Origin: Methyloversatilis sp. | GTDB lineage: Bacteria > Pseudomonadota > Gammaproteobacteria > Burkholderiales > Rhodocyclaceae | Assembly (NCBI RefSeq): GCF_030696805.1 | Contig: NZ_JAUYRO010000118.1 | Span: 1 to 64,000, forward strand | DNA: 64,000 nucleotides | Reading direction: 5' to 3' | Shown here: positions 26,932-34,894 of the stretch, piece by piece | How positions within the stretch are numbered: position 1 is the first letter of the stretch | Layout of the letters: each line of letters starts with the position of its first letter | Position numbers and translations under genes: made by a program | Notes under the pieces: generated by a model | Databases searched by the model: none | The model's input: only the letters and a program-made list of their open reading frames with translations | Told to the model about the DNA's origin: nothing

Positions 26932-28110
26932 TCAGATAGTCGGGAAAGGGTTGGGCTCGATCAGCGGCGACTCGTAAATCATGTTGACCTGGCCGTCGGC
27001 GCCGAACGCACCGATGCGCGCCTGTTTCCACAGGTGATGGTTGCTGCCGTGGAATCTCACCAGGCCTTCCGGTCCGGTGAATTCGAGATTGGCCGACGCG
27101 GCGATCACCTTGTCCACATCGAAGCTCCTGGCCTTTTCGACCGCCATCTTCCACAGATAGACCGCGGTGTAGGCGCACGCCAGCGTGTCGCCGGTGACGC
27201 GCTTCTGGCCGTACTTCGCCTTGAACGCGGCGACGAATTTCTTGTTCGCCGGGTTGTCGAGGCTCTGCAGGTAGCTCATGCAGGTGAGCACGTCCTGCAC
27301 GTTCTCGTTGCCGATGCCCGACACCTCTTCTTCCGACACGGCGAACGCCATCACCGTGGTCTTTTTCATGTTGACCCCGGCCGCCTTCAACTGCTTGTAG
27401 AACGCCACGTTCGATCCGCCGACGATGGTGCTCAGGATGATGTCGGGCTTGACCGCCTTGATCTTGTTGATGGTCGAGCCGAAGGACGTACTGCCCAGCG
27501 GCATGTACTCCTCACCGAGCACCGATCCGCCGCCCTTGACGATGGTCGGACGTGCAATCTTGTTGGTGACGCGCGGCCAGATGTAGTCGGAACCGATCAG
27601 ATAGAAGGTCTTGCCGCGGTTCTCGAGCAGCCAGTTGCAGCCCTGCACGCATTGCTGGGTGGCTTCGTGCGCGGTGTACAGGATGTTCGGCGACTGTTCC
27701 TGTCCTTCGTAGTAGGTCGGGTAGTACAACAGTCCCTTGGCCTGTTCGAATACCGGCAGCACCGCCTTGCGCGACGCCGACGTGTAGCAGCCGAATACCG
27801 CGGCCACCTTGTCCTGGCCGAGCAGCTTGCGGGCCTTTTCGGCGAACGTGGGCCAGTCGCTCGCGCCGTCTTCCACCACCGGCACGATCTTCTTGCCGAG
27901 CACGCCGCCGGCTGCATTGATCTCGTCGATGGCAAGCTTTTCGGCATCGACCACTGAGGCTTCGGCCAGCGCGATGGTGCCGGTCAGCGAATGCAGGATG
28001 CCGACCTTCACCACATCCTGCTGCGCGAACGCGCTACGCATCATCGTCGGGCCCGCCACGGATGCCAGGGCGAGTGCTTTGACCAGATCACGACGCAGAT
28101 TACTTTTCAT
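26932..28110 (-). CDS. Second amide/urea-type periplasmic binding protein (UrtA/FmdD-like)
   Basis: 392 residues. The N-terminus MKSNLRRDLVKALALASV... with a cut near AFAQQ looks like a Tat or Sec signal. The mature protein resembles the product at 13428: VVKVGILHSLTGTIALAE, VVEDGASDWPTFAEKARK, GCYTSASRKAVLPVFEQ, YPTYYEGQEQSPNILYT and PLIEPNPFP at the end. It heads the urease operon, yet no permease or ATPase genes follow, so it probably feeds the transporter encoded at 14824-18663. Urea is the natural guess for ligand given ureABC, but this is inference. It is expressed behind the promoter and leader at 28218-28335. Confidence 0.9.
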   Translation of the reverse strand: MKSNLRRDLVKALALASVAGPTMMRSAFAQQDVVKVGILHSLTGTIALAEASVVDAEKLAIDEINAAGGVLGKKIVPVVEDGASDWPTFAEKARKLLGQDKVAAVFGCYTSASRKAVLPVFEQAKGLLYYPTYYEGQEQSPNILYTAHEATQQCVQGCNWLLENRGKTFYLIGSDYIWPRVTNKIARPTIVKGGGSVLGEEYMPLGSTSFGSTINKIKAVKPDIILSTIVGGSNVAFYKQLKAAGVNMKKTTVMAFAVSEEEVSGIGNENVQDVLTCMSYLQSLDNPANKKFVAAFKAKYGQKRVTGDTLACAYTAVYLWKMAVEKARSFDVDKVIAASANLEFTGPEGLVRFHGSNHHLWKQARIGAFGADGQVNMIYESPLIEPNPFPTI

Positions 28111-28217
28111 GTTTCCCTCGAAAGAATGGGTGGTTAAGGCTTGGATGACTCAAGACAGCACAGCGCAGACGACAAAATTTGTTGCAACGCCACATCGCCG
28201 ATTTCAAAAAAAGAACG

Positions 28218-28256
28218 AAAAAAAGGCCTGGCGGATCCGGAGATCCACACAGGCCT
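28218..28256 (-). terminator. Leader terminator (attenuator) of the urease operon
   Basis: On the minus strand, aggcctg (28256-28250) pairs with caggcct (28230-28224), with an inner ggatc-tccg-gatcc hairpin, followed by a run of seven T. It lies about 107 nt before the first start codon and after the promoter, so it would stop transcription before the operon unless antiterminated. It matches the terminator at 33553-33593 in layout and tccg loop, with paired base changes in the stem. Confidence 0.88.
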
Positions 28257-28266
28257 TTTTGCCTTT

Positions 28267-28296
28267 CTTTGCACCGGCAATGCTGGCGATGCGAAG
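28267..28296 (-). ncRNA. Leader hairpin upstream of the urease-operon attenuator
   Basis: The RNA cuucgcaucgcc-AGCAUU-gccggugcaaag forms an imperfect stem with a hexanucleotide loop. The equivalent element at 33604-33633 keeps the pairing while changing bases (G-C to A-U and U-G to U-A) and keeps AGCAYU in the loop. A hexaloop hairpin before a terminator is the layout recognised by ANTAR antiterminators, and an AmiR-like ANTAR gene lies at 34887. The A1/G4 loop consensus reported for other ANTAR targets is not clearly met. Confidence 0.6.
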
Positions 28297-28306
28297 AGTT
28301 GTACTG

Positions 28307-28335
28307 ATACTAGTTAGCCGGATGCAGCGAGTCAA
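28307..28335 (-). promoter_or_regulatory. Sigma-70-type promoter of the urease operon
   Basis: TTGACT (28335-28330) and TAGTAT (28312-28307) separated by exactly 17 bp on the minus strand. The start point would be near 28300, giving a leader of about 190 nt that contains the hairpin and attenuator. The same TTGAC...TAGTAT pair precedes the dimethylformamidase operon. Confidence 0.8.
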
Positions 28336-28456
28336 GCACTGTTTTCAGTAAATCGACGCTGCTGATTTCGCATCGATTTTGGTGCATCGCATCAGTCGCG
28401 CATGGGCGGTCCGCCGGGTTCAAATTCGCCCCCGGCTCAGCGCTCCAGACGCGACT

Positions 28457-28750
28457 TCAGCGGTGCATCCGGTACATGAAGATGCAGCGCCCCTGTTGCC
28501 CTGATTCGAAGCCGGCAACCGGCTGGAGCCGGTGCCTGGCCACCATGAAATCGACGACGGTGCGGGCGGCGGCCGGCGACAATGTCGGCTTCCACAGCCA
28601 GATGTCATCCCGGGTATCGACGCCGCAGACCGAGAAGAGCGCCTGTTCGGCGTCGTCCGCCATGCCGATCGCCCACTCTTCCGTCTTCGCGCCGAATTCC
28701 TTGATGTAGCTGAGGCACTCGAACTTGATCTGCTGCACGCTGAAGGTCAT
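28457..28750 (-). CDS. Conserved small protein of unknown function, end of DMFase operon
   Basis: 97 residues from ATG 28750, 4 bp after the Sel1-repeat gene. A compact mixed alpha/beta sequence (MTFSVQQIKFECLSYIKEFG, DDAEQALFSVCGVDTRDDIWLWKPTLSPAAARTVVDFMV, GRCIFMYRMHR). No signal peptide or recognised domain. Coupling to the preceding genes suggests an accessory role in amide metabolism. I do not recognise a family. Confidence 0.75.
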   Translation of the reverse strand: MTFSVQQIKFECLSYIKEFGAKTEEWAIGMADDAEQALFSVCGVDTRDDIWLWKPTLSPAAARTVVDFMVARHRLQPVAGFESGQQGRCIFMYRMHR

Positions 28751-28754
28751 CGCG

Positions 28755-29435
28755 TCACCCCGGAACCGGTACCAGTCGCGCAGGCGATGACACCGCCGCG
28801 GTCCGGCTCCGCCATTGGTCGAACTGCGCCGCACCCCGGTGCTTCTCTTCCACCGACATCTGACCGACGATGCCTTCGAGCGCGTTCAGCGCCGTGCCGA
28901 CGCCATGCTGCGCGGCCAGCGAAAGCCAGGCGAAGGCCTGTGCGCGGTCCTTCTCCACACCGAGTCCGTTTGCGTACATGAAACCCAGTCGCGCCTGCGA
29001 TGGGTAGTGCCCCTGTTCGGCCGCACGGCGATACCAGTGGGCGGCGGCTTTTTCATCGTGCGGCACGCGGTCGCCCTTGAAAAGCAGCGTGGCAAGATTG
29101 CTCTGCGCCATGGCGTCACCGGCCTGCGCAGCGCGGGTGAGCCAATGCAGCCCGGCCTGCGGATCGGCGACGGTGCCCTGCCCCATGACGAGCATTGCAC
29201 CGACATTGGTTTGCGCCGGCACGTGATCCTGCTCGGCAGCGCGCAGATACCACACGAAAGCCGCTTCGAGATCGGCAGGCACGCCTTCGCCATTGGCGTG
29301 CAGCGAACCGATCCACGCCTGCGCCTCCGGGTCGCCCGCCTGGGCCAGCACGGCGAAGCGTTCATGGGCGTCGGCGAGATGGCCTTCGCGATAGGCCGCG
29401 ACGGCGGCATCGACGGGTCTTGACGACGTGTTCAT
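28755..29435 (-). CDS. Sel1-repeat (TPR-like) protein
   Basis: 226 residues from ATG 29435, with GAAGGA 6 bp upstream. Contains four to five Sel1-like repeats: AQAWIGSLHANGEGVPADLEAAFVWYLRAAEQ, then AQTNVGAMLVMGQG..., AQSNLATLLFKGD... and SQARLGFMYANGLGVEKDRAQAFAWLSLAAQ. These helical repeats usually bind partner proteins. No signal peptide is visible, so it is probably cytoplasmic. It lies between the Rieske-like gene and the small end gene, suggesting an adaptor or chaperone for the DMFase system. Confidence 0.88.
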   Translation of the reverse strand: MNTSSRPVDAAVAAYREGHLADAHERFAVLAQAGDPEAQAWIGSLHANGEGVPADLEAAFVWYLRAAEQDHVPAQTNVGAMLVMGQGTVADPQAGLHWLTRAAQAGDAMAQSNLATLLFKGDRVPHDEKAAAHWYRRAAEQGHYPSQARLGFMYANGLGVEKDRAQAFAWLSLAAQHGVGTALNALEGIVGQMSVEEKHRGAAQFDQWRSRTAAVSSPARLVPVPG

Positions 29436-29445
29436 GGCATGTCCT

Positions 29446-30405
29446 TCATGGGTTCGTTGCAAGGTCGAGTGTGTCGAGGCGGTTCCTCTCGAGACGGTGC
29501 GTCATTTCGCCCGCCAGCCAGGACGCGACGGCATCGTCGGCTCGTGTCGGTGCATCCGGCGCCACGTCCGAAAGGCGTTCTCCGATCAGCGCCAGCCAGT
29601 CGGCCGGGGGCAAGGCATCGTCACCGAGCACGGTGATGCGGCACAGCGTGCGCGTCAGCGCCACCGGTTGCAGCACGACGGCGCACACGACGTGCTGCAG
29701 GGCCAGCAGAACAAGGTTCGGAAACAGCCAGAGCGCCCTCGCCGGCAAGCCGACAAGGGTGGTGTCAGCCACCAGGACCGAGGCACCGAAGGCACGGGGC
29801 AGTTGTTCCGCGGCGAGCAGACGCTGAGCCACGAGCTTCCAGTTGCCGTCGACCTCCTGCCAGTGACTGCCCTGCAGCGGCATGTCCTGCCGCGAAAGCG
29901 CGGGAACCGCTGTCTGCACCGATCTGGCCGTGTCGGTGATCGGCTCGCCGTGCGGATCGAGATTGACGCACAGCAGCGGCCCGATCCGGCCGACGCGGAC
30001 CGGCAGCAGACGCTCCGGTCGCAGGCCGAGGTACTGGTGCATTTCGGGCGTGGCATCGCCCAGCTCCGACGCCGCGATGATTGGCCGGTCGCGGCTGTGT
30101 CCGCACGACGTGAACGAGCACGGTGTCTTCGTGCCCTGCTGGCATTGCACCGGCACGACACGGCAGCCGCCGTGCTGGGCCTTGTTGAATCGACCTGCGA
30201 GGACGTCGCCCGCCATCCTCTGGATATGGATTGCGTGATCGCCTGCAGTGAAGGGCAACAGGTCACCGACGCCCGCCAGTTCATGCGTCGTTCCGACGCA
30301 CACCCAGTCGCGCGTCCAGATCGCCTCGTCTTCGCGCCGGGCCATGCGCAGCGATCGGAACGCCGAGGCATCGAGACCGGCAGGTCGGATCATTTCATCA
30401 AGCAT
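29446..30405 (-). CDS. Degenerate Rieske-type oxygenase alpha-subunit-like protein
   Basis: 319 residues. The fold is recognisable: WTRDWVCVGTTHELAGVGDLLPF at the start, FNKAQHGGCRVVP where the CxH pair should be, CSFTSCGHSRDRP where CxxH should be, LLCVNLDPHGEP, and NWKLVAQRLL at the start of the catalytic domain. The first cysteine of CxH is alanine and the second-site histidine is apparently threonine, so a normal [2Fe-2S] centre looks impossible. The usual His-His-Asp mononuclear iron triad is not evident either. It lies directly after the DMFase large-subunit gene. An accessory or regulatory role is inferred. Confidence 0.7.
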   Translation of the reverse strand: MLDEMIRPAGLDASAFRSLRMARREDEAIWTRDWVCVGTTHELAGVGDLLPFTAGDHAIHIQRMAGDVLAGRFNKAQHGGCRVVPVQCQQGTKTPCSFTSCGHSRDRPIIAASELGDATPEMHQYLGLRPERLLPVRVGRIGPLLCVNLDPHGEPITDTARSVQTAVPALSRQDMPLQGSHWQEVDGNWKLVAQRLLAAEQLPRAFGASVLVADTTLVGLPARALWLFPNLVLLALQHVVCAVVLQPVALTRTLCRITVLGDDALPPADWLALIGERLSDVAPDAPTRADDAVASWLAGEMTHRLERNRLDTLDLATNP

Positions 30406-30480
30406 GCGTCCTCCGTGATCGACATGGGTCAGCCAGGTTCTGCCCGTCTGCCGACGCTGCGGCGGACGGGCGCGTGGGCT

Positions 30481-32877
30481 TCAGGTGGATGACGCCAGCG
30501 CCGGCGACTCGTAATCCGCGCGACCGCGGTGCTTGAACGCTTCCTTTGGCGCAGCCGGCAGCGGGCCGTCCTGCATGAAGCGGTCGAGCACATTCTTGGT
30601 CAGGCGCGAAATGTTGTTGTCGCAGTTGTTCCACGGCAGCGAACCGCAGTAGGCGATCGAACTGAAGGCGAAGCAGCCGCCACCGTTCGGCGTCTCATGG
30701 AAGGTGACGTCGGCGCGCACACGCGGATGCACGGTGCCGTCCAGACCTTGCTGGTTGAAGCCGAAATCTTCCATCACCAGCAGGTAGGCTTCGGTATGAC
30801 GGCCGGCCGACGTGGCGACGGTGAGGATGTGCGGCGGCGAACCCAGCATGGTGTCCACGATGTCCAGTTCAAGACCGGCTGCACCACCACCGACCAGACC
30901 GAAATTGCCCAGGTTCTCTTCGTAGGTGATGCCATCGAAGGCCCAGCTCACGCGCGGATCCAGACTTTCCGGCGTCCGCGTGAAGTAGGACGAAATGTCG
31001 AAGCCTTCGGACGACATGCCGGTCCCCGCCACCGAATGCAGGTAGCGGCCACGATAGCGCCACATGCCGCCCAGCTCACCGGTGCCCTGGTGGTAGTACT
31101 CGCCCGGATCGGCGCGCCAGGTGCGGATGCCGGATTCGCAGCGGCGCATTTCGGTGACCACGCCACGACCCAGACCGTCATAGGCCGGATGGAATGAATG
31201 CACCCAGTACCAGGCATCGGCGCCCATGTACATCAGGCGACCACCGCGCTGCGTGTAATTGTGCAGGGCGTCGAGCTGGGTGCCCGAATTGTGCTCGGGA
31301 TGCGAGCCGGTGATGATGACGTTGTAGTTCTCCAGCCGGGCCAGGCCGTCGTAGGTCGCGTCCTCGTCGGTGAACACGTCGTACTCGTAGCCCATCTGCT
31401 CGAGCCAGCAGATCAGGTGCAGGTCGGCCGGGTACTGCCACGGCGCCTGGGCCAGGAAGTGGTCGTACTTGGGACGGATGCTCAGGATGGGGCGCAGACG
31501 CGACGACAGGCAGATGCCGCTGCCGTCGGTGTGGGTGTCATAGATCGAACCGCCGTACTCGCGGTGCTCGGCGAGGAACATGTTCTGCTGCTGCATGATG
31601 GGCACGCGATAGATGAACAGTTCCGCGCCACCGGCGTTGCACGCCACATGTTCGTTCGCGTAGGCCATGTAGCTGATCGTGGGCACCATGACCGCGATCT
31701 TCGACTGTTCCTGGCCGATCTTCGGCACGATCCAGAACGGAATGTAGTCTTCATCGCCCTCGGGCGTGGTCAGCTTTGCGGCATAGAACCGGCTCTTGAT
31801 GTCGGTCGGCACTGTCCACTCGAAGCTCACCTCCCAGCGTGCGTTGTCGAGGTCATCGTCGTGGAAGTGGATGGCCCCGTATTCCTTCGGCGCGACCTTC
31901 CAGTCGAAGGTCTGGCCGGCCCAGTTGTAGCCGGTCAGCGCGCGCGTCGGGCAATTCACCAGCGTGGCGTTGAAGCGGTACGGACCGGCGTCCTTCGCCA
32001 CCAGCGTGTCGATGCCATCGGAAAAATCCCATGCGGCCACGATGGCTTCCGACAGCGCGCCGGTCGGGCCGGCGTTTCGGCGCTCGGTCAGGCCGGGCTG
32101 CGCGCCGCCCTTCATCATTTCGATCTCGAAACGCGACAGGGCGCGATTGCACAGGCGCGGGCTGTCGAGCTTGCCGTTGTAGTGGCCGCCGACGATGACG
32201 CCCTGCGGCAGTGACGGCAACCCCAGCGGACCCGGTTCGACATGATCGACGTAGCCCGCGATCACCAGCGGCTGGCCGGTGTGTTCCACCTTGCCCCTGA
32301 AGACCGCCTTGACCGGTGGAATCTCCGGGTCCAGCGCATAGACGACCTGCGGCTCGTGATGCAGCACCACTTCGCCGGTCAGCGCGTCGAAGCTGGCAGC
32401 GATGAAGTGCCAGGCGTGGTCGCGCAGTGGCGCGCCGTTCGTGTACGTCTCACCATTGATGCGCAGTTCGACGCAGCCATCGGTGTTGATGAACAGGCCG
32501 TAGCCCTTGCCACCGGACCACTTGGTCACCAGACCCTGTGCGCCATGCTTCCAGTAGCGCTTGTCGGTCTTTGGCGTGGTCGGCCAGATCCAGCACTGCA
32601 GCGTGAAACTGTCAGGCTTCAGTTGTGGCGCGTCGGCCACGAAACCGTACGACCCGCCGTAGACGACCTGCTTGATGCCGTCATATACACCTTCGCAGTC
32701 CGCCTTCACTGCCTTTTCGATGAAGCCCGGACCGCGCGGGTTGGTGTCGCCGTTGATCATCTGCACGACGGATGCCTGGTACTTCGCCGGCCCATCGCAA
32801 TTGACGTAGAACTTGATCGTGTCGCCCGGGTGAACCCCGAACTTGTCGGCGTAGCCGGTCAGTCTCATTGCACACAT
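30481..32877 (-). CDS. N,N-dimethylformamidase large (beta) subunit
   Basis: 798 residues, the normal size for the large subunit of N,N-dimethylformamidase, which hydrolyses DMF to dimethylamine and formate. Residues about 80-210 form a concanavalin/LamG-like beta sandwich (LQCWIWPT, DHAWHFIAASFDALTGEVVLHH). The catalytic part includes PTISYMAYANEH (Tyr403, Tyr406), AEHREYGGS (Tyr441) and ITGSHPEHNS (Glu528), candidates for the two-tyrosine, one-carboxylate iron site described for the Paracoccus enzyme. Exact ligand mapping needs an alignment. ATG 32877 is used; ATG 32868 is also possible. Confidence 0.92.
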   Translation of the reverse strand: MCAMRLTGYADKFGVHPGDTIKFYVNCDGPAKYQASVVQMINGDTNPRGPGFIEKAVKADCEGVYDGIKQVVYGGSYGFVADAPQLKPDSFTLQCWIWPTTPKTDKRYWKHGAQGLVTKWSGGKGYGLFINTDGCVELRINGETYTNGAPLRDHAWHFIAASFDALTGEVVLHHEPQVVYALDPEIPPVKAVFRGKVEHTGQPLVIAGYVDHVEPGPLGLPSLPQGVIVGGHYNGKLDSPRLCNRALSRFEIEMMKGGAQPGLTERRNAGPTGALSEAIVAAWDFSDGIDTLVAKDAGPYRFNATLVNCPTRALTGYNWAGQTFDWKVAPKEYGAIHFHDDDLDNARWEVSFEWTVPTDIKSRFYAAKLTTPEGDEDYIPFWIVPKIGQEQSKIAVMVPTISYMAYANEHVACNAGGAELFIYRVPIMQQQNMFLAEHREYGGSIYDTHTDGSGICLSSRLRPILSIRPKYDHFLAQAPWQYPADLHLICWLEQMGYEYDVFTDEDATYDGLARLENYNVIITGSHPEHNSGTQLDALHNYTQRGGRLMYMGADAWYWVHSFHPAYDGLGRGVVTEMRRCESGIRTWRADPGEYYHQGTGELGGMWRYRGRYLHSVAGTGMSSEGFDISSYFTRTPESLDPRVSWAFDGITYEENLGNFGLVGGGAAGLELDIVDTMLGSPPHILTVATSAGRHTEAYLLVMEDFGFNQQGLDGTVHPRVRADVTFHETPNGGGCFAFSSIAYCGSLPWNNCDNNISRLTKNVLDRFMQDGPLPAAPKEAFKHRGRADYESPALASST

Positions 32878-33011
32878 GGTGTTCGTTTCTCCAGGTCGAG
32901 CGCCGCCCTCCGGGGGTTCGGATGCGTTGCTTGAAATTTGCGGGAAGTGCGTGCCCGGGCGTCAGTGCCGGGGTCGCTGGCTGAGTGGCTGTCGGCGCGA
33001 AAGGCGCGGTA

Positions 33012-33452
33012 TCAGGTGACCGGCCAGTTGTCGTCGCGGCGCTTGTAGCCTTCGTGGTAATGCTCGGGGAAGCCGTCGGAATCGGGCATTTCATCGAGGC
33101 GCATCAGGAAGATGGCGTGCTGGATGTCCTGCTCGCTGGTGTAGACCTCATCGGTCGCAAATACCGGCGGCACACCACGGATGCCGGACAAGCGCCCGAT
33201 GCGCCATTCGGCATCGAGGCGGGTACAGATCACGACCAGCTTGCCCTTGGTCGAGGCGCCCCGCATGCGCAGCAGCACGCGCTTGAGCAGCGGGTCTTCA
33301 TGTACACCGCCGCTGATGACGGTGGTATCGCCCGGCGTGGCGCACTTGAGCACCGAAAAACCGGCGACACCCGCCATCGACTGCACGCATTCGAGATGCT
33401 CCCGGATCAGGCGATCGCGCTCCGGCGTGCCCTTCTTCGGTATTGAAATCAT
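33012..33452 (-). CDS. Candidate N,N-dimethylformamidase small (alpha) subunit
   Basis: 146 residues, with AAGGAG 8 bp before the ATG. The segment EWRIGRLSGIRGVPPVFATDEVYTSEQDIQHAIFLMRLDEM resembles, as far as I recall, the C-terminal helical part of DMFase small subunits, and gene order small-then-large subunit matches known dmfA1-dmfA2 operons. The N-terminal part (RDRLIREHLECVQSMAGVAGFSVLKC) is less familiar. It is the first gene behind the leader at 33553-33673. The assignment rests on context and partial similarity, so it is less secure than the large subunit. Confidence 0.65.
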   Translation of the reverse strand: MISIPKKGTPERDRLIREHLECVQSMAGVAGFSVLKCATPGDTTVISGGVHEDPLLKRVLLRMRGASTKGKLVVICTRLDAEWRIGRLSGIRGVPPVFATDEVYTSEQDIQHAIFLMRLDEMPDSDGFPEHYHEGYKRRDDNWPVT

Positions 33453-33552
33453 CGGTCAGACTCCTTCAGAACACGGATATGGGATGGAAAACCGATCATC
33501 AATCCCTCGACGCTGCAGCCAGCCTGTTGCAGCGCGGCAAGACAAAAGACGC

Positions 33553-33593
33553 AAAAAAAAGGGCCTGCCGAATCCGGAGATTCGAGCAGGCCC
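33553..33593 (-). terminator. Leader terminator (attenuator) of the DMFase operon
   Basis: On the minus strand, gggcctgc (33593-33586) pairs with gcaggccc (33568-33561), with an inner cgaatc-tccg-gattcg stem, followed by eight T. It sits about 100 nt before the first start codon. It is the twin of 28218-28256, with compensating changes in both stem segments. Confidence 0.9.
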
Positions 33594-33603
33594 TTTTGCC
33601 TTG

Positions 33604-33633
33604 CCTCACATCGGCAGTGCTGGCGATGTGAGG
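33604..33633 (-). ncRNA. Leader hairpin upstream of the DMFase-operon attenuator
   Basis: cctcacatcg and cgatgtgagg form a perfect 10-bp stem; inside, a C-C mismatch and a C-G pair close the hexaloop AGCACT. The upstream twin at 28267-28296 has AGCATT in the same place. The separation from the terminator is short (10 nt), as expected where an RNA-binding antiterminator competes with terminator folding. Recognition by the AmiR-like protein encoded at 34887 is inferred. Confidence 0.62.
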
Positions 33634-33643
33634 AGATGGCTCA

Positions 33644-33673
33644 ATACTAGTCACGCCCGGTGCACTGCGTCAA
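33644..33673 (-). promoter_or_regulatory. Sigma-70-type promoter of the DMFase operon
   Basis: TTGACG (33673-33668) and TAGTAT (33649-33644) with an 18-bp spacer on the minus strand. Like the urease-operon promoter it has ACTAGTAT around the -10 element. Transcription would start near 33637, just before the leader hairpin. Confidence 0.75.
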
Positions 33674-33721
33674 GCTCTGTTAGTATCAAATTCGTTTTTC
33701 GTTCTCCGCTTTCACTGTCCT

Positions 33722-34894
33722 GTGTCCAACTCCGATCCGGTCAAGGTCGGCGTCCTTTTTTCGCGCGAGGGTGTGACCTCGCGCATCGAAAATTCGATGC
33801 TGCTCGGCACGCTCTTCGCAATACGTGAAATCAACGATGCCGGCGGACTGAATGGCCGCGAACTGGTGCCGGTCTATTACGACCCGCACTCCAGCCCCCA
33901 GATGTTCAAGTCGCTCGCCACACGTCTGGTGCTTGAAGACAAGGTGAATGTCATCTTCGGCTGCTACATGTCGAGCACGCGCAAGGCGATACTTCCGGTG
34001 GTCGAGAAGTGGAACCGCCTGCTGTTCTGCCCGACCATGTACGAAGGTTTCGAGTTTTCGGAAAACGTCATCTACACCGGCGGCGCACCGAACCAGAACA
34101 GCGCGCTGCTGGCTGATTACATGGCCAGCCGCTTCGGCGCGCGTGTCTATATGGTGGGCAGCGACTACATCTTTCCGTACGAGTCGAACCGCATCATGAG
34201 CGACTTCGTGCACCAGCGGCAGGGCGGCGCGAAGCTGGGCGAGCGCTACGTCCGGCTGGACGCCCAGGAAAGCGCATTTGCGCCCATCATCAAGGACATT
34301 CAGGCCAAGCAGCCCGATTTCATCTTCTCGACCGTCGTCGGACGGACGACGCGAATGTTCTATCAGGCCTTCGCCGATGCAGGGCTCGATCCGGCGCGCA
34401 TGCCGATCGCCAGCCTGTGCACCAGCGAGGAGGAAGTCGCCGAAATGGGCAAGCGCATCGCCGAAGGTCACTACACGGCGGGCCCTTATTTCCAGTCGAT
34501 CGACACCGAACGCAACCGCAGCTGCCTGGCGCGCTTCCGCAAGCTCTTCGGTTACCAGGTCGAGCCCAACATGAGCTGGGAATCCTCGTACAACCAGGTG
34601 CACCTGTTTGCCGGCGCCTTCGCTGCAGCCAACAGCGACGAACGCGATGTACTGCTGCCACATCTGCTGGGCATGGAATTCGATGCGCCGCAGGGCCGCA
34701 TCCGCGTCAACCCGACCAATCACCACACGCGGCTTTTTCCGCGTATCGGCCGCGTCAATGACGGCGGGCAATTCACGATACTTGCGGAAACCCTGTCGGG
34801 CGTCGAACCTGACCCCTATCTGGTCAGTCATTCGTTCGACGACTGGAGCAATCGCCTGCGCGTGCCTGCCGACGACAAGATCCGCCGTGAGTAG
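33722..34894 (+). CDS. amiC: AmiC-like amide sensor / negative regulator
   Basis: 390 residues from GTG 33722, close to the 385 residues of Pseudomonas AmiC. It is a type I periplasmic-binding fold (VKVGVLFSREGVTSRIENSMLLG, GCYMSSTRKAILPVVEKWNRLLFCPTMYEGFEFSENVIYTG) but has no signal peptide, as expected for the cytoplasmic amide sensor. In the known system AmiC binds and silences AmiR until an amide is bound. It is divergent from the DMFase operon and overlaps the next gene. The ligand could be DMF, formamide or urea; the sequence does not tell. Confidence 0.92.
   Translation: MSNSDPVKVGVLFSREGVTSRIENSMLLGTLFAIREINDAGGLNGRELVPVYYDPHSSPQMFKSLATRLVLEDKVNVIFGCYMSSTRKAILPVVEKWNRLLFCPTMYEGFEFSENVIYTGGAPNQNSALLADYMASRFGARVYMVGSDYIFPYESNRIMSDFVHQRQGGAKLGERYVRLDAQESAFAPIIKDIQAKQPDFIFSTVVGRTTRMFYQAFADAGLDPARMPIASLCTSEEEVAEMGKRIAEGHYTAGPYFQSIDTERNRSCLARFRKLFGYQVEPNMSWESSYNQVHLFAGAFAAANSDERDVLLPHLLGMEFDAPQGRIRVNPTNHHTRLFPRIGRVNDGGQFTILAETLSGVEPDPYLVSHSFDDWSNRLRVPADDKIRRE

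Noticed and set aside
28201-28335. Guanidine or other metabolite riboswitch before the urease operon
   Set aside because: I could not match a known aptamer consensus; the short hairpin plus terminator and the neighbouring ANTAR gene fit protein-mediated antitermination better.
33674-33721. Promoter of amiC using TAGTAT at 33681
   Set aside because: No acceptable -35 element lies 16-18 bp upstream, so it is too weak to list.
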